The notes under the pieces: model-generated | Told to the model about the DNA's origin: nothing | The model's input: only the letters and a program-made list of their open reading frames with translations | Databases searched by the model: none | Made by a program: the position numbers and the translations under genes | Source: DATGKD01 sp035294855 | GTDB lineage: Bacteria > Actinomycetota > Acidimicrobiia > Acidimicrobiales > UBA8190 | Assembly (NCBI GenBank): GCA_035294855.1 | Contig: DATGKD010000125.1 | Location: 1 to 20,296, forward strand | Length of the DNA: 20,296 nucleotides | Direction: 5' to 3' | In this document: in pieces, positions 1-8,069 of the stretch | How the letters are laid out: every line of letters starts with the position of its first letter | Numbering within the stretch: position 1 is the stretch's first letter

Positions 1-185
1 GGGCTCCCAGCCTCGATGCGTCGGCAAAGAAGGAGTCGACCGGTCGGGGTGAGTGGAGCGTTACGGTGGGACACGAAGACCTCCGGGTTGGCGTGCTGGA
101 TTCGACACCTGCACACCTACTTCCGGAGGTCTTCGTTTTGGTGGATCCTCACGGCGTCAACAACGTCTGTGGGAAGTACAACTAG
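1..185 (+). CDS. Partial CDS, C-terminal ~60 residues of an unrecognised protein
   Basis: The frame whose codons begin at position 3 is open from the left edge to a TAG at 183-185 and gives about 60 residues. The translation looks like a real protein end: it is rich in alternating Val, Leu and charged residues (EWSVTVGHEDLRVGVLD, then VFVLVDPHGVNNVCGKYN). The other two forward frames here are Arg/Trp/Ser-rich and implausible. There is no in-frame start, so the gene begins to the left of the window. Third-position GC is about 68% by my count, clearly below the neighbours, which could mean transfer or simply a weakly expressed gene. A perfect 14-bp inverted repeat lies inside the frame (73-86 with 123-136). 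I do not recognise the family and cannot assign a function. The alternative is non-coding DNA that happens to be open. Confidence 0.45.
   Translation, partial: APSLDASAKKESTGRGEWSVTVGHEDLRVGVLDSTPAHLLPEVFVLVDPHGVNNVCGKYN
73..136. repeat. Perfect 14-bp inverted repeat with 36-nt loop
   Basis: ACGAAGACCTCCGG at 73-86 is exactly complementary to CCGGAGGTCTTCGT at 123-136, and the right arm runs into TTT at 137-139. It lies inside the candidate partial reading frame. It could fold as a long-loop hairpin with a short T tract, or be the two half-sites of a DNA-binding protein. A conventional terminator would have a much shorter loop. Confidence 0.6.
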
Positions 186-628
186 CCCGCCCGGCCCGGG
201 CTGTCGGGGAACGGGCACGCGCGAAGCCGGCACGCGTCTTCGCGTGCCGGCCGGCGCAGCCGCCCCCACACCCCGCGCTGCCCCCTCTGGGGACGCGTCT
301 GCCCCCGCGTCCCGGCGACCCGAGCCGAACCCGGTGCGGTGCGAAACTCGCACCGAGCCCGAGCCACGGGTCGTTGTCGCCGCTGAACCGCTCGTTCGGA
401 CGACGTGGGCAGTGTGCAGGATCCCGATCAACCGCCCCCCATGGGAACCTCAACAACGGGGCAACACCGGCCACCTTCGTGCCCCGCCCCGGGGCTTCCG
501 CCGGATGTTCACGCACGTGGGTGCCCCCGCCGCGACACGCGCCCCCGAGGCCGTCGGTACGCTTCGGTCCCAGTCACCCACCGACAGAGCCGCCACCGGC
601 TCGGTCCCCCGAGGAGGCTCACCGAACC
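186..628. other. 443-bp non-coding region upstream of the GH26-like gene
   Basis: No frame on either strand gives protein-like sequence here. The open frames that cross it are Pro/Arg/Ser-rich artefacts of high GC. Besides the 226-251 hairpin it holds a second perfect hairpin, CGGTGCG (337-343) with CGCACCG (349-355) around a 5-nt loop, and a 5-bp GC stem at 481-495. A possible -10 hexamer TACGCT is at 558-563 without a convincing -35. I could not match the region to a known riboswitch. Confidence 0.5.
226..251 (+). terminator. Strong GC hairpin after the left-edge gene
   Basis: GCCGGCACGCG (226-236) pairs perfectly with CGCGTGCCGGC (241-251) around a TCTT loop, giving an 11-bp stem. It begins 40 nt after the TAG at 183-185. 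No T tract follows, which is common for terminators of high-GC actinobacteria. The position suggests it ends transcription of the left-edge gene before the GH26 gene; an mRNA-stabilising hairpin is the alternative. Confidence 0.55.
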
Positions 629-1753
629 GTGCTCTTCACGCGCCGCGTCCGCGTGGCCTCCGCTGCCCGCGCGGCGGCGTCCCGGCCTCGGCGCGCCCGG
701 GCGAGGCGTCTGGCTGCCGTGGGCGCCGCCCTGGCCGCCGGCGCGGCCGCGGCGTCGTGCGCCACCACGGACACGCACCGGGCGAGCACCCCCGGCAGGC
801 AGGCGGCGACCACGACGAGCACGCTCGTGCCCGCGACGGGGGTGCCCCTGGGCGTCTACGGCGGCCCCGGCGACCCGGGGTCGGTGGCCAAGTTCGCGCG
901 CCTCACCGGCACCAGGCCGAGCCTCGGGTCCGACTACCTCCCCTCGAGCAAGGGCTGGTCGGGTATGACCGAGGCGGGACCGCTCGCCGAGTTCATCGCG
1001 CCGTGGCAGGGGCGCGGGTACCGCCTCGTGCTGGGCGTGCCCATGATGCCGAGCGACCACGGCAGCACGCAGGGCTCGCTCGCCGGCGGTGCCGCCGGCG
1101 CGCACGACGCGCAATTCCGGACGCTCGCGGAAACGCTCGTCTCCTACGGGGAGGGCGACGCCATCGTGCGCCCCGGTTGGGAGTTCAACGCCAACTGGTA
1201 CCCGTGGGCCGTGTCCGACCCCACGAGCGCGGCTCACTACGCGGCGTACTTCCGCCGCATCGTCACCGCGATGCGCTCGGTGCCGGGCGCGGCGTTCACG
1301 TTCGTGTGGAACTTGACGCCCGGCTCGTCCCCCGTCGACCTTACGCTCGCCTACCCGGGCGACGCGTACGTGGACTACATCGGCCTCGACGTCTACGACC
1401 AGGTCTGGGACGTGGCGCAGGACCCCACCGACGCCTGGAACTCCTACCTCACCGAGGACTACGGGCTGCGGTGGCTCTCCTCGTTCGCCGCGCAACACCA
1501 CCGACCCCTCGCCATCCCCGAGTGGGGGCTCGCCGTCCGCTCCGACGGGCACGGGCTCGGCGACGATCCCGCCTTCGTCGCACACATGTCGGACTGGCTG
1601 GTGGCGCACCACGCAGCATTCTCGAGCTACTTCGACCTGAACGCTCCGGACGGGGAGCACGACATCACCGACGGCCACTTCCGGCATTCGCTCGCCATGT
1701 TCAAGCGCGCTTTCTCCACGACGCGCGAGGCCGTGCTGCCCGCGAGCAGCTGA
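629..1753 (+). CDS. GH26-like glycoside hydrolase, probable exported lipoprotein
   Basis: This 374-residue protein resembles GH26 retaining hydrolases (beta-mannanase and related clan GH-A enzymes). The frame is open far upstream, but GTG at 629 is chosen because GAGGAGG at 611-617 is a good ribosome binding site 11 nt away and because an export signal follows directly. Residues 1-26 are Arg-rich, 27-43 form a hydrophobic Ala/Leu stretch, and AASC at 41-44 is an acceptable though weak lipobox. A Thr/Ser-rich linker reaches about residue 70 and the catalytic domain fills the rest. The general acid/base is probably Glu185 (GWEFNANWYPW, like the HE-x-NG-x-W motif of GH26) and the nucleophile Glu298 (IPEWG). 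No other glycan genes sit next to it, so the substrate is unknown. It converges on gltD with a 36-nt gap. Family assignment is fairly sure; mannanase activity is not. Confidence 0.82.
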   Translation: MLFTRRVRVASAARAAASRPRRARARRLAAVGAALAAGAAAASCATTDTHRASTPGRQAATTTSTLVPATGVPLGVYGGPGDPGSVAKFARLTGTRPSLGSDYLPSSKGWSGMTEAGPLAEFIAPWQGRGYRLVLGVPMMPSDHGSTQGSLAGGAAGAHDAQFRTLAETLVSYGEGDAIVRPGWEFNANWYPWAVSDPTSAAHYAAYFRRIVTAMRSVPGAAFTFVWNLTPGSSPVDLTLAYPGDAYVDYIGLDVYDQVWDVAQDPTDAWNSYLTEDYGLRWLSSFAAQHHRPLAIPEWGLAVRSDGHGLGDDPAFVAHMSDWLVAHHAAFSSYFDLNAPDGEHDITDGHFRHSLAMFKRAFSTTREAVLPASS

Positions 1754-1789
1754 GGCGTGCGTGCCGCGCGCTCGGCCCGGTCGGCGCGA

Positions 1790-3298
1790 TCAGCGCAGGG
1801 CGAGCTGGCCCGGCGTGAGCGGCGCCGGGAGCGCGCTGTCGCCCATGAGGAAGCGGTCGACGCCCGCGGCGGCCGAGCGCCCCTCGGCGATGGCCCACAC
1901 GATGAGGCTCTGCCCACGCGTCATGTCGCCGCAGACGAACACGCCGTGGCGGCTGGTGGCCCACTGGCTGTCACACGCCACGTTCCCGCGCGGATCAAGC
2001 TCCAGATCGAGCTCGGCCACCACGCCGTTGCGCTCGGGCCCGAGAAAGCCCATGGCGAGCAACACGAGCTGGCACGGAATCTCGAACTCGCTCCCGGGCA
2101 CGTCCTCGAAGCGCGTGCGGCCGTCCTCGACGCGCATGACGACCTCGTGGCCCCGCAGGGCGGCCAGCCCACCGGCGCCGTCGTCGACGAGCTCGTCGGT
2201 GGTGACCGAGTAGACCCGGTCGCCGCCCTCCTCGTGGGCCGAGGACGTGCGGAACACGAGCGGCCAGGTCGGCCACGGATTGTCGTCGGGCCGTGCGTCG
2301 GGCGGCCGGGGCAGGATCTCGAACTGCCGCACGGACTTCGCCCCCTGGCGGTGCACGGTGCCCAGGCAGTCCGCGCCGGTGTCGCCGCCGCCGATGATGA
2401 CGACGTCCTTGCCGGTGGCGGTGATCGGCGAACGCTCGAGGGCGCGCTCGCGCACCAGGTTCGAGGGCTTCAGGTAATCCATGGCGTAGTGCACGCCATC
2501 GAGGGACCGGCCGGGGACCTCGAGGTCTCGGGGCAGCGTGGCCCCGCCGGCGAGCACGACGGCGTCGAACTCCGCCGCGATCTCGAGCGCGGAGACCACC
2601 GTCACATCGGGCGCGCACGCCCCGGAGGGCGGACCAGCCGGCGGCGCTCCGACCGACGTGGAACAGCGGAACGTCACCCCTTCGACCCGCAACTGCGCCA
2701 GGCGGCGGTCGAGGACCGCCTTCTCCATCTTGAATTCGGGGATCCCGTAGCGCAGGAGCCCCCCGGGGCGCTCGGCGCGCTCGAAGACCACGACGCGGTG
2801 CCCGGCGCGCGCCAGTTGCTGCGCGCACGCCAGGCCGGCCGGACCCGATCCCACGACCGCCACCGACCTGGTCGTCCGCGTCTCTGCCACCTGGGGCTTC
2901 ACCCAGTCCTCGGCGAAGCCGCGCTCGGCGATCTCGTACTCGATGCGCTCGATGGTCACCGGGTCGGCGTTGATGCCGAGCACGCACGAGCCCTCGCACG
3001 GTGCGGGGCACAGCCGGCCCGTGAACTCGGGGAAGTTGTTGGTGGCGTGCAGGCGCTCCAGGGCGAGGTACCAGTCACCGCGGTAGACGAGATCGTTCCA
3101 TTCCGGGATCAGGTTCCCGAGCGGGCACCCTTCGTGGCAGAAGGGGATGCCGCAGTCCATGCAGCGCGCCCCCTGGCGGCGCGCCTCGTCCTCTTCGAAG
3201 ACCTCGTACACCTCGCGCCAGTCGCGCAGGCGCACGGGCACCGGCCGGCGCGCCGGCAGCTTGCGGGGGAACTCGAGGAATCCGCTCGGCTTGCCCAT
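1790..3298 (-). CDS. gltD: Glutamate synthase small (beta) subunit GltD
   Basis: GltD takes electrons from NADPH through FAD and low-potential iron-sulfur clusters and passes them to GltB, which reduces the iminoglutarate intermediate to glutamate. The 502-residue length is close to normal. The N-terminal region has Cys46, Cys49, Cys54 and Cys58 (CMDCGIPFCHEGC) and Cys97, Cys101 and Cys105 (CPAPCEGSC), the usual pattern for two [4Fe-4S] clusters. The FAD Rossmann motif VVGSGPAG is near 148-155, the NADPH motif IIGGGDTGAD near 301-310, and the C-terminal FAD motif GDMTRGQS lies near the end. A Pro/Ala-rich stretch at about 215-232 looks like a loop insertion. ATG at 3298 fits the family N-terminus (MGKPSGFLEF). 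It lies 31 nt after gltB, so the two are very probably one transcript. Confidence 0.97.
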   Translation of the reverse strand: MGKPSGFLEFPRKLPARRPVPVRLRDWREVYEVFEEDEARRQGARCMDCGIPFCHEGCPLGNLIPEWNDLVYRGDWYLALERLHATNNFPEFTGRLCPAPCEGSCVLGINADPVTIERIEYEIAERGFAEDWVKPQVAETRTTRSVAVVGSGPAGLACAQQLARAGHRVVVFERAERPGGLLRYGIPEFKMEKAVLDRRLAQLRVEGVTFRCSTSVGAPPAGPPSGACAPDVTVVSALEIAAEFDAVVLAGGATLPRDLEVPGRSLDGVHYAMDYLKPSNLVRERALERSPITATGKDVVIIGGGDTGADCLGTVHRQGAKSVRQFEILPRPPDARPDDNPWPTWPLVFRTSSAHEEGGDRVYSVTTDELVDDGAGGLAALRGHEVVMRVEDGRTRFEDVPGSEFEIPCQLVLLAMGFLGPERNGVVAELDLELDPRGNVACDSQWATSRHGVFVCGDMTRGQSLIVWAIAEGRSAAAGVDRFLMGDSALPAPLTPGQLALR

Positions 3299-3329
3299 GT
3301 CTGCTCGTGCCTGTGTCCTCTGCGCCCCG

Positions 3330-6300
3330 TCAGCCGTGGGCCGCGGCCATGACGGCCTTGTCGATCGACGTTCCCGCCTCGAGGGCCCGCTGGGTGGCTT
3401 CGAGGACGCGCCGGTAGTCGCCCGGCATGACCTTCACGAAGTCCGAGGTGGCGTCGTCCCACGCGTCGAGAAGTCGCGTGGCGACGGCCGAACCGGTCTC
3501 GTCACGGTGACGGGCCACCGCGTCGCGTAACCACGAGCGGTCCTCGTCGTCGAGCGGTTCGAGGTCCACCATCTGCGGGTTCACGCGCTCGGAGAAGTCG
3601 CGACCCGGGTCGTAGACGTAGGCGATCCCGCCGGACATCCCCGCGCCGAAGTTCCGGCCCGTCGGCCCGAGGACGACCACGCGGCCACCGGTCATGTATT
3701 CGCAGCCGTGGTCGCCCACCCCCTCCACGACGGCGACCGCGCCGGAGTTGCGCACGCAGAAGCGCTCGCCCACCTGCCCACGGATGTAGCACTCGCCCGC
3801 GGTGGCACCGTAGAGGATGACGTTGCCCGCGATGATCTGCTCCTCCGCCGCGAACGGCGAGCTCTCGGGCGGGCGCACCACGATGCGACCCCCCGACAGG
3901 CCCTTGGCCAGGTAGTCGTTGGCATCGCCGGTGAGCCGCATGGTGACGCCGCGGGGGACGAAGGCGCCGAAGCTCTGCCCCGCCGACCCGCGGAAGCTCA
4001 GTGTGATCGTGTCGTCGGGAAGGCCCGAGCCGCCGTGGCGTTTGGTGATCTCGTTGCCGAGCAGCGTGCCCACGGTGCGGTCGACGTTCGTGATGCCGAG
4101 CTCCACCGACACGGGCGTGCCGTCGTCGAGCGCGGGCCGGCAGGCCTCGAGGAAGCGGTGGTCGAGGGCGCGGTCGAGCCCGTGGTCCTGGTTGCGCCGC
4201 TGGCGGCGGTCGGTGGGCGGGCCGGCGTCGGGCTCGGCGAGCACCGGCGACAGGTCGAGGCCCTTCGCCTTGTAGTGGTCGACCGCCGGCACCACGTCGA
4301 GGAGGTCGACGCGGCCCACCGCCTCGTCGAGCGACCGCAACCCGAGCGCGGCGAGATGTTCGCGGACCTCCTCGGCGATGAACTCGAAGAAGTGCTCCAC
4401 GAACTCCGGCTTGCCCGAGAAGCGCTTGCGGAGCGTGGGGTTCTGCGTGGCGATCCCCACCGGGCACGTGTCGAGGTGGCAGACGCGCATCATGATGCAC
4501 CCCGACACGACGAGCGGCGCCGTGGCGAACCCGAACTCCTCGGCGCCGAGCAGTGCGGCGATCACCACGTCGCGGCCCGTCTTCAGCTGCCCGTCGACCT
4601 GCACCACGATGCGGTCGCGCAACCCGTTCGAAACCAGCGTCTGCTGGGTCTCCGCCAGACCCAGCTCCCACGGGAGCCCCGCGTGCTTGATGGACGACAG
4701 CGGGCTCGCGCCCGTGCCGCCGTCATGGCCCGAGATGAGCACCACGTCGGACTTGGCCTTGGCCACCCCGGCGGCCACGGTGCCCACGCCCACCTCGGCC
4801 ACGAGCTTCACGTGGACGCGCGCCGCCGGGTTCGCGGACTTGAGGTCGTGGATGAGCTGCGCGATGTCCTCGATCGAATAGATGTCGTGGTGCGGGGGAG
4901 GCGAGATGAGCCCCACCCCCGGCGTCGAGAACCGGGTCTTCGCGATCCAGGGGTACACCTTCTTGCCCGGCAGCTGGCCGCCCTCCCCCGGCTTCGCCCC
5001 CTGGGCGATCTTGATCTGGAGGTCGTCCGCGTTGACCAGATACTCGCTCGTCACGCCGAAACGCGCCGAGGCCACCTGCTTCACCGCGCTGCGGCGCAGG
5101 TCGCCGTTCTGGTCGGGCACGAACCGCTCGGGGTCCTCGCCGCCCTCGCCCGTGTTCGACTTGCCGCCCAACCGGTTCATGGCGATGGCGAGCGTCTCGT
5201 GCGCCTCGGCCGAGATCGACCCGTACGACATGGCCCCGGTGGCGAAGCGCTTCACGATGGCCGACACCGGCTCCACCTCGGAGGTCGACACGGGCTGCCG
5301 GTCCCCCGGCCGGAACTCGAGCAGCCCCCGCAGGGTGGCCAGCCGGCGCGCCTGGTCGTCCACGAGCTGGGTGTACTCCTTGAAGATGTCGTACCGCTTG
5401 GCGCGCGTGGCGTGCTGGAGCTTGAACACGGTGCGGGGGTTGAAGAGATGGAGCTCACCTTCGCGTCGCCACTGGTACTCGCCCCCCACCTCCAGCTCGC
5501 GGTGCGCACGCTCGTTCGGCCGGTCGAGGTGCGCCAGCCGGTGCCGCTCGACCACCTCGCGCGCCAGGCCGTCGAGGCCGACGCCCTCGATGCGGCTCAC
5601 CGTGCCGGTGAAGTACTCGTCCACCACCTCGCGCGACAGGCCCACGGCCTCGAAGATCTGCGCCCCGGTGTACGACGCCACCGTGGACACGCCCATCTTC
5701 GACATGGTCTTCACCACGCCCTTGCAGGCGGCCTTGATGTAGTTCGCCCGCGCCTGGCGCGGCGAGATGCCCTCGGGCTCGCCGGTCGGCGACACCCGCT
5801 CGAGCTGGCCGTTGCCGATCATGTCGTCGAGGGTCTCGAACGCCAGGTACGGGTTCACCGCCGACGCGCCGTACCCGATGAGCAGCGCGATGTGGTGCAC
5901 CTCGCGCGCGTCGCCGGTCTCCACCACGAGCCCGACGCGCGTGCGCGTCTTCTCGCGCACCAGGTGCTCGTGCACGGCCGCGGTCAGCAGCAGCGACGGG
6001 ATGGGCGCCAGCCGAGCGTTCGAGTTGCGGTCCGACAGGATGATGATGTTGGCGCCCAGCGCGATGTTGATGCTCACGCGGCGGCGCACGTCCTCGATGG
6101 CCGCGGCGAGCGCCTCGCCTCCCCCGGCGGGGTCGAAGAGGCCGTCGACCGCGTACGCCTGGTACCCCGGTGTCTCGCCGTGCTCGTTGACGTAGCGCAG
6201 CTTGGCGAGCTGGTCGTTGTCGATGACGGGCACCGGCAGGATGATCTGGCGGCACGACCCGGGCGTGGGCTCGAGCAGGTTGCCCTCCGGCCCGAGCTTG

Positions 6301-7883
6301 GACCGCGTGGCGGTGACGAGCTCCTCGCGGATGGCGTCGAGCGGCGGGTTGGTCACCTGCGCGAACAGCTGCGTGAAGTAGTCGAACAACAGGCGCGGCC
6401 GCTCCGACAGCGCGGCGATGGCGGCATCGTGGCCCATGGAGCCCACCGGTTCGGCGCCGTCGGTGGCCATCGGGGCGAGGATGAGTCGGAGTTCCTCGTT
6501 GGTGTAGCCGAACAGTCGTTGATGGGTGACGACCGAGGCGTGCTGGGGCGTGAGCATCATTCTCGGCGGGAGCTCGTCCAGGGTGACCTGGCCCTCTTCC
6601 AGCCAGCGCCCATAGGGGTGCTCGGCGGCGAGCTGCGCCTTGATCTCACCGTCGTCGACGATGCGGCCCTGCGCGGTGTCCACGAGGAACATGCGCCCGG
6701 GCTGCAGCCGTCCCTTGCGCACCACCTTGGCGGGGTCGACGTCCAAGACGCCCACCTCGGACGCGAGCACCACGAGCCCGTCGTCGGTGACCCAGTAGCG
6801 CGCCGGGCGCAGGCCGTTTCGGTCCAGGACGCCGCCGGCCACCGTGCCGTCGGTGAACACCACGGCGGCGGGACCGTCCCACGGCTCCATGAGCGAGGCG
6901 TGGAAGCGGTAGAACGCGCGCCGCGCCTCGTCCATGGAGGGGTGGTTCTCCCACGCCTCGGGGATCATCATGAGCACGGCGTGCGGCAGGCTGCGCCCGC
7001 CGAGGTGCAACAGCTCGAGCACCTCGTCGAAGGTGGCCGAGTCGCTGCCGTCGGGATCGGCCACCGGGAAGATGCGCTCGAGGTCGCCACCGATGAGCGC
7101 CGTCTCGAGCAGCGCCTCGCGGGCCCGCATCCAGTTGCGGTTCCCGCGCAACGTGTTGATCTCGCCGTTGTGCGCCAGGTACCGGTACGGGTGGGCGAGC
7201 GGCCACGACGGGAACGTGTTCGTCGAGAACCGGCTGTGCACGAGCGCCAGCCCGCTGTCGAAGGCGGGGTCGGACAGGTCGGGGTAGAACTCGCGCAGCT
7301 GGTGACCGGTGAGCATGCCCTTGTAGACGATCGTGCGCGCCGACAGCGACGGCAGGTACACGCCGTCGGTCTCGTGCTCGACGCGCTTGCGCAGGCAGAA
7401 GGCGAGCCGGTCGAGGGCGATGGGGTCCGCGGTGGGTCCGGGGCTTTCGGGCGCCACCACCACCTGTTCGATGCGCGGCATGGCGCGGACGGCGGACTCA
7501 CCGAGGCCTTCGGGCCGCGTCGGCACGGCACGCCAGCCGAGCACCTTCAGGTTCTCCGCCGCGGCGAGCTCCTCCACCCGGCGGCGCGCCTTGGCGGCGT
7601 CGTCCGCGTCGGTGGGGAGGAACACGAGGCCCGCGGCGTACCCGCCCGCCTCCGGCAGCTCGAACGGAAGGCTGGCCGCCAGGAAGCCGTGCGGCATCTG
7701 GAGGAGGATCCCCGCGCCGTCGCCCGTGGCGACCTCGGCGCCGGTGGCACCCCGGTGAGCGAGGTGCTCGAGCGCGGTGAGCGCCCGGTCGACCATGGCG
7801 TGGCTGCGTCGGCCCTGCAGGTCGGCGACCAGCGCGATCCCGCAGGCGTCGTGCTCGAACCGAGGGTCGTAGAGGGTGCGCAC
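3330..7883 (-). CDS. gltB: Glutamate synthase large (alpha) subunit GltB
   Basis: GltB releases ammonia from glutamine, channels it to the synthase site and adds it to 2-oxoglutarate, giving two glutamates in the cytoplasm. The 1517 residues are full length for an actinobacterial GltB. An N-terminal class II glutamine amidotransferase domain covers roughly 14-430. The catalytic Cys14 (HDACGI) implies removal of a 13-residue propeptide. The FMN-binding synthase domain has the GEGGQLPGKK and GLISPPPHHD loops near 955-985. Cys1129, Cys1135 and Cys1140 (CIMMRVCHLDTC) bind the [3Fe-4S] cluster. The C-terminal GXGXG beta-helix lies at about 1315-1430. The start is GTG at 7883, with GGAG ending 8 nt upstream. 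It leads the gltBD pair, and its likely promoter is the shared heptamer at 8035-8041, leaving a leader of roughly 145 nt that contains a hairpin. No disrupted motif was seen. Confidence 0.97.
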   Translation of the reverse strand: MRTLYDPRFEHDACGIALVADLQGRRSHAMVDRALTALEHLAHRGATGAEVATGDGAGILLQMPHGFLAASLPFELPEAGGYAAGLVFLPTDADDAAKARRRVEELAAAENLKVLGWRAVPTRPEGLGESAVRAMPRIEQVVVAPESPGPTADPIALDRLAFCLRKRVEHETDGVYLPSLSARTIVYKGMLTGHQLREFYPDLSDPAFDSGLALVHSRFSTNTFPSWPLAHPYRYLAHNGEINTLRGNRNWMRAREALLETALIGGDLERIFPVADPDGSDSATFDEVLELLHLGGRSLPHAVLMMIPEAWENHPSMDEARRAFYRFHASLMEPWDGPAAVVFTDGTVAGGVLDRNGLRPARYWVTDDGLVVLASEVGVLDVDPAKVVRKGRLQPGRMFLVDTAQGRIVDDGEIKAQLAAEHPYGRWLEEGQVTLDELPPRMMLTPQHASVVTHQRLFGYTNEELRLILAPMATDGAEPVGSMGHDAAIAALSERPRLLFDYFTQLFAQVTNPPLDAIREELVTATRSKLGPEGNLLEPTPGSCRQIILPVPVIDNDQLAKLRYVNEHGETPGYQAYAVDGLFDPAGGGEALAAAIEDVRRRVSINIALGANIIILSDRNSNARLAPIPSLLLTAAVHEHLVREKTRTRVGLVVETGDAREVHHIALLIGYGASAVNPYLAFETLDDMIGNGQLERVSPTGEPEGISPRQARANYIKAACKGVVKTMSKMGVSTVASYTGAQIFEAVGLSREVVDEYFTGTVSRIEGVGLDGLAREVVERHRLAHLDRPNERAHRELEVGGEYQWRREGELHLFNPRTVFKLQHATRAKRYDIFKEYTQLVDDQARRLATLRGLLEFRPGDRQPVSTSEVEPVSAIVKRFATGAMSYGSISAEAHETLAIAMNRLGGKSNTGEGGEDPERFVPDQNGDLRRSAVKQVASARFGVTSEYLVNADDLQIKIAQGAKPGEGGQLPGKKVYPWIAKTRFSTPGVGLISPPPHHDIYSIEDIAQLIHDLKSANPAARVHVKLVAEVGVGTVAAGVAKAKSDVVLISGHDGGTGASPLSSIKHAGLPWELGLAETQQTLVSNGLRDRIVVQVDGQLKTGRDVVIAALLGAEEFGFATAPLVVSGCIMMRVCHLDTCPVGIATQNPTLRKRFSGKPEFVEHFFEFIAEEVREHLAALGLRSLDEAVGRVDLLDVVPAVDHYKAKGLDLSPVLAEPDAGPPTDRRQRRNQDHGLDRALDHRFLEACRPALDDGTPVSVELGITNVDRTVGTLLGNEITKRHGGSGLPDDTITLSFRGSAGQSFGAFVPRGVTMRLTGDANDYLAKGLSGGRIVVRPPESSPFAAEEQIIAGNVILYGATAGECYIRGQVGERFCVRNSGAVAVVEGVGDHGCEYMTGGRVVVLGPTGRNFGAGMSGGIAYVYDPGRDFSERVNPQMVDLEPLDDEDRSWLRDAVARHRDETGSAVATRLLDAWDDATSDFVKVMPGDYRRVLEATQRALEAGTSIDKAVMAAAHG

Positions 7884-7914
7884 TCGGGTCGCTCCGCAGT
7901 CGTGTTCGGGGGAG

Positions 7915-7931
7915 TCGCCTCGTGGAGGCGA
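7915..7931 (-). other. Hairpin in the gltB leader
   Basis: TCGCCTC at 7915-7921 and GAGGCGA at 7925-7931 form a perfect 7-bp stem with a 3-nt loop. On the minus strand it lies about 32 nt upstream of the gltB GTG, close to the ribosome binding site. It could influence translation or transcript stability. I could not match it to a known glutamine-sensing or other riboswitch. Confidence 0.4.
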
Positions 7932-8034
7932 TCCCGTCTTCGGGGGGTCTTCAGGGAGCGCCCTTACCGGTCACGTGCTCGGCGGGTGGCTCCTGCTGGC
8001 GCCCGGGACGACCTTGGCCCTGCTGCAGCCCCCG

Positions 8035-8041
8035 TAGGATA
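8035..8041. promoter_or_regulatory. Overlapping divergent -10 elements between gltB and thiO
   Basis: The heptamer TAGGATA reads as TAGGAT on the plus strand (8035-8040, toward thiO) and as TATCCT on the minus strand (8041-8036, toward gltB). Both fit the TANNNT form of an actinobacterial housekeeping -10, and they share 5 bp. For thiO a TTGGCC at 8014-8019 is a possible -35, but the spacer is only 15 nt. No -35 is evident for gltB. Predicted starts are near 8047 (plus) and 8029 (minus). Confidence 0.5.
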
Positions 8042-8069
8042 CCTCGCGTGTACCGGCCTCCCTGGCACG

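Noticed and set aside
73..136. Integron attC site or IS end made from the 14-bp inverted repeat
   Set aside because: The outer arms lack the RYYYAAC and GTTRRRY core sites, and there is no integrase, transposase or target-site duplication nearby.
331..375. Resemblance to the core of a cobalamin riboswitch (GGTGCGAAA ... CCCGAGCCACGGG)
   Set aside because: No B12-box (GCCAGGAGACCTGCC-like) sequence follows, the P3-P6 layout is not reproducible, and the downstream gene is a glycoside hydrolase. The similarity is short enough to be chance.
1757..3352. 531-codon open frame antisense to gltD
   Set aside because: It is the mirror of gltD. The opposite strand has clear GltD motifs and this one has none.
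7884..8069. Possible TPP riboswitch upstream of thiO
   Set aside because: I searched for the CTGAGA and ACCTGATC-type conserved segments and saw neither on the plus strand.
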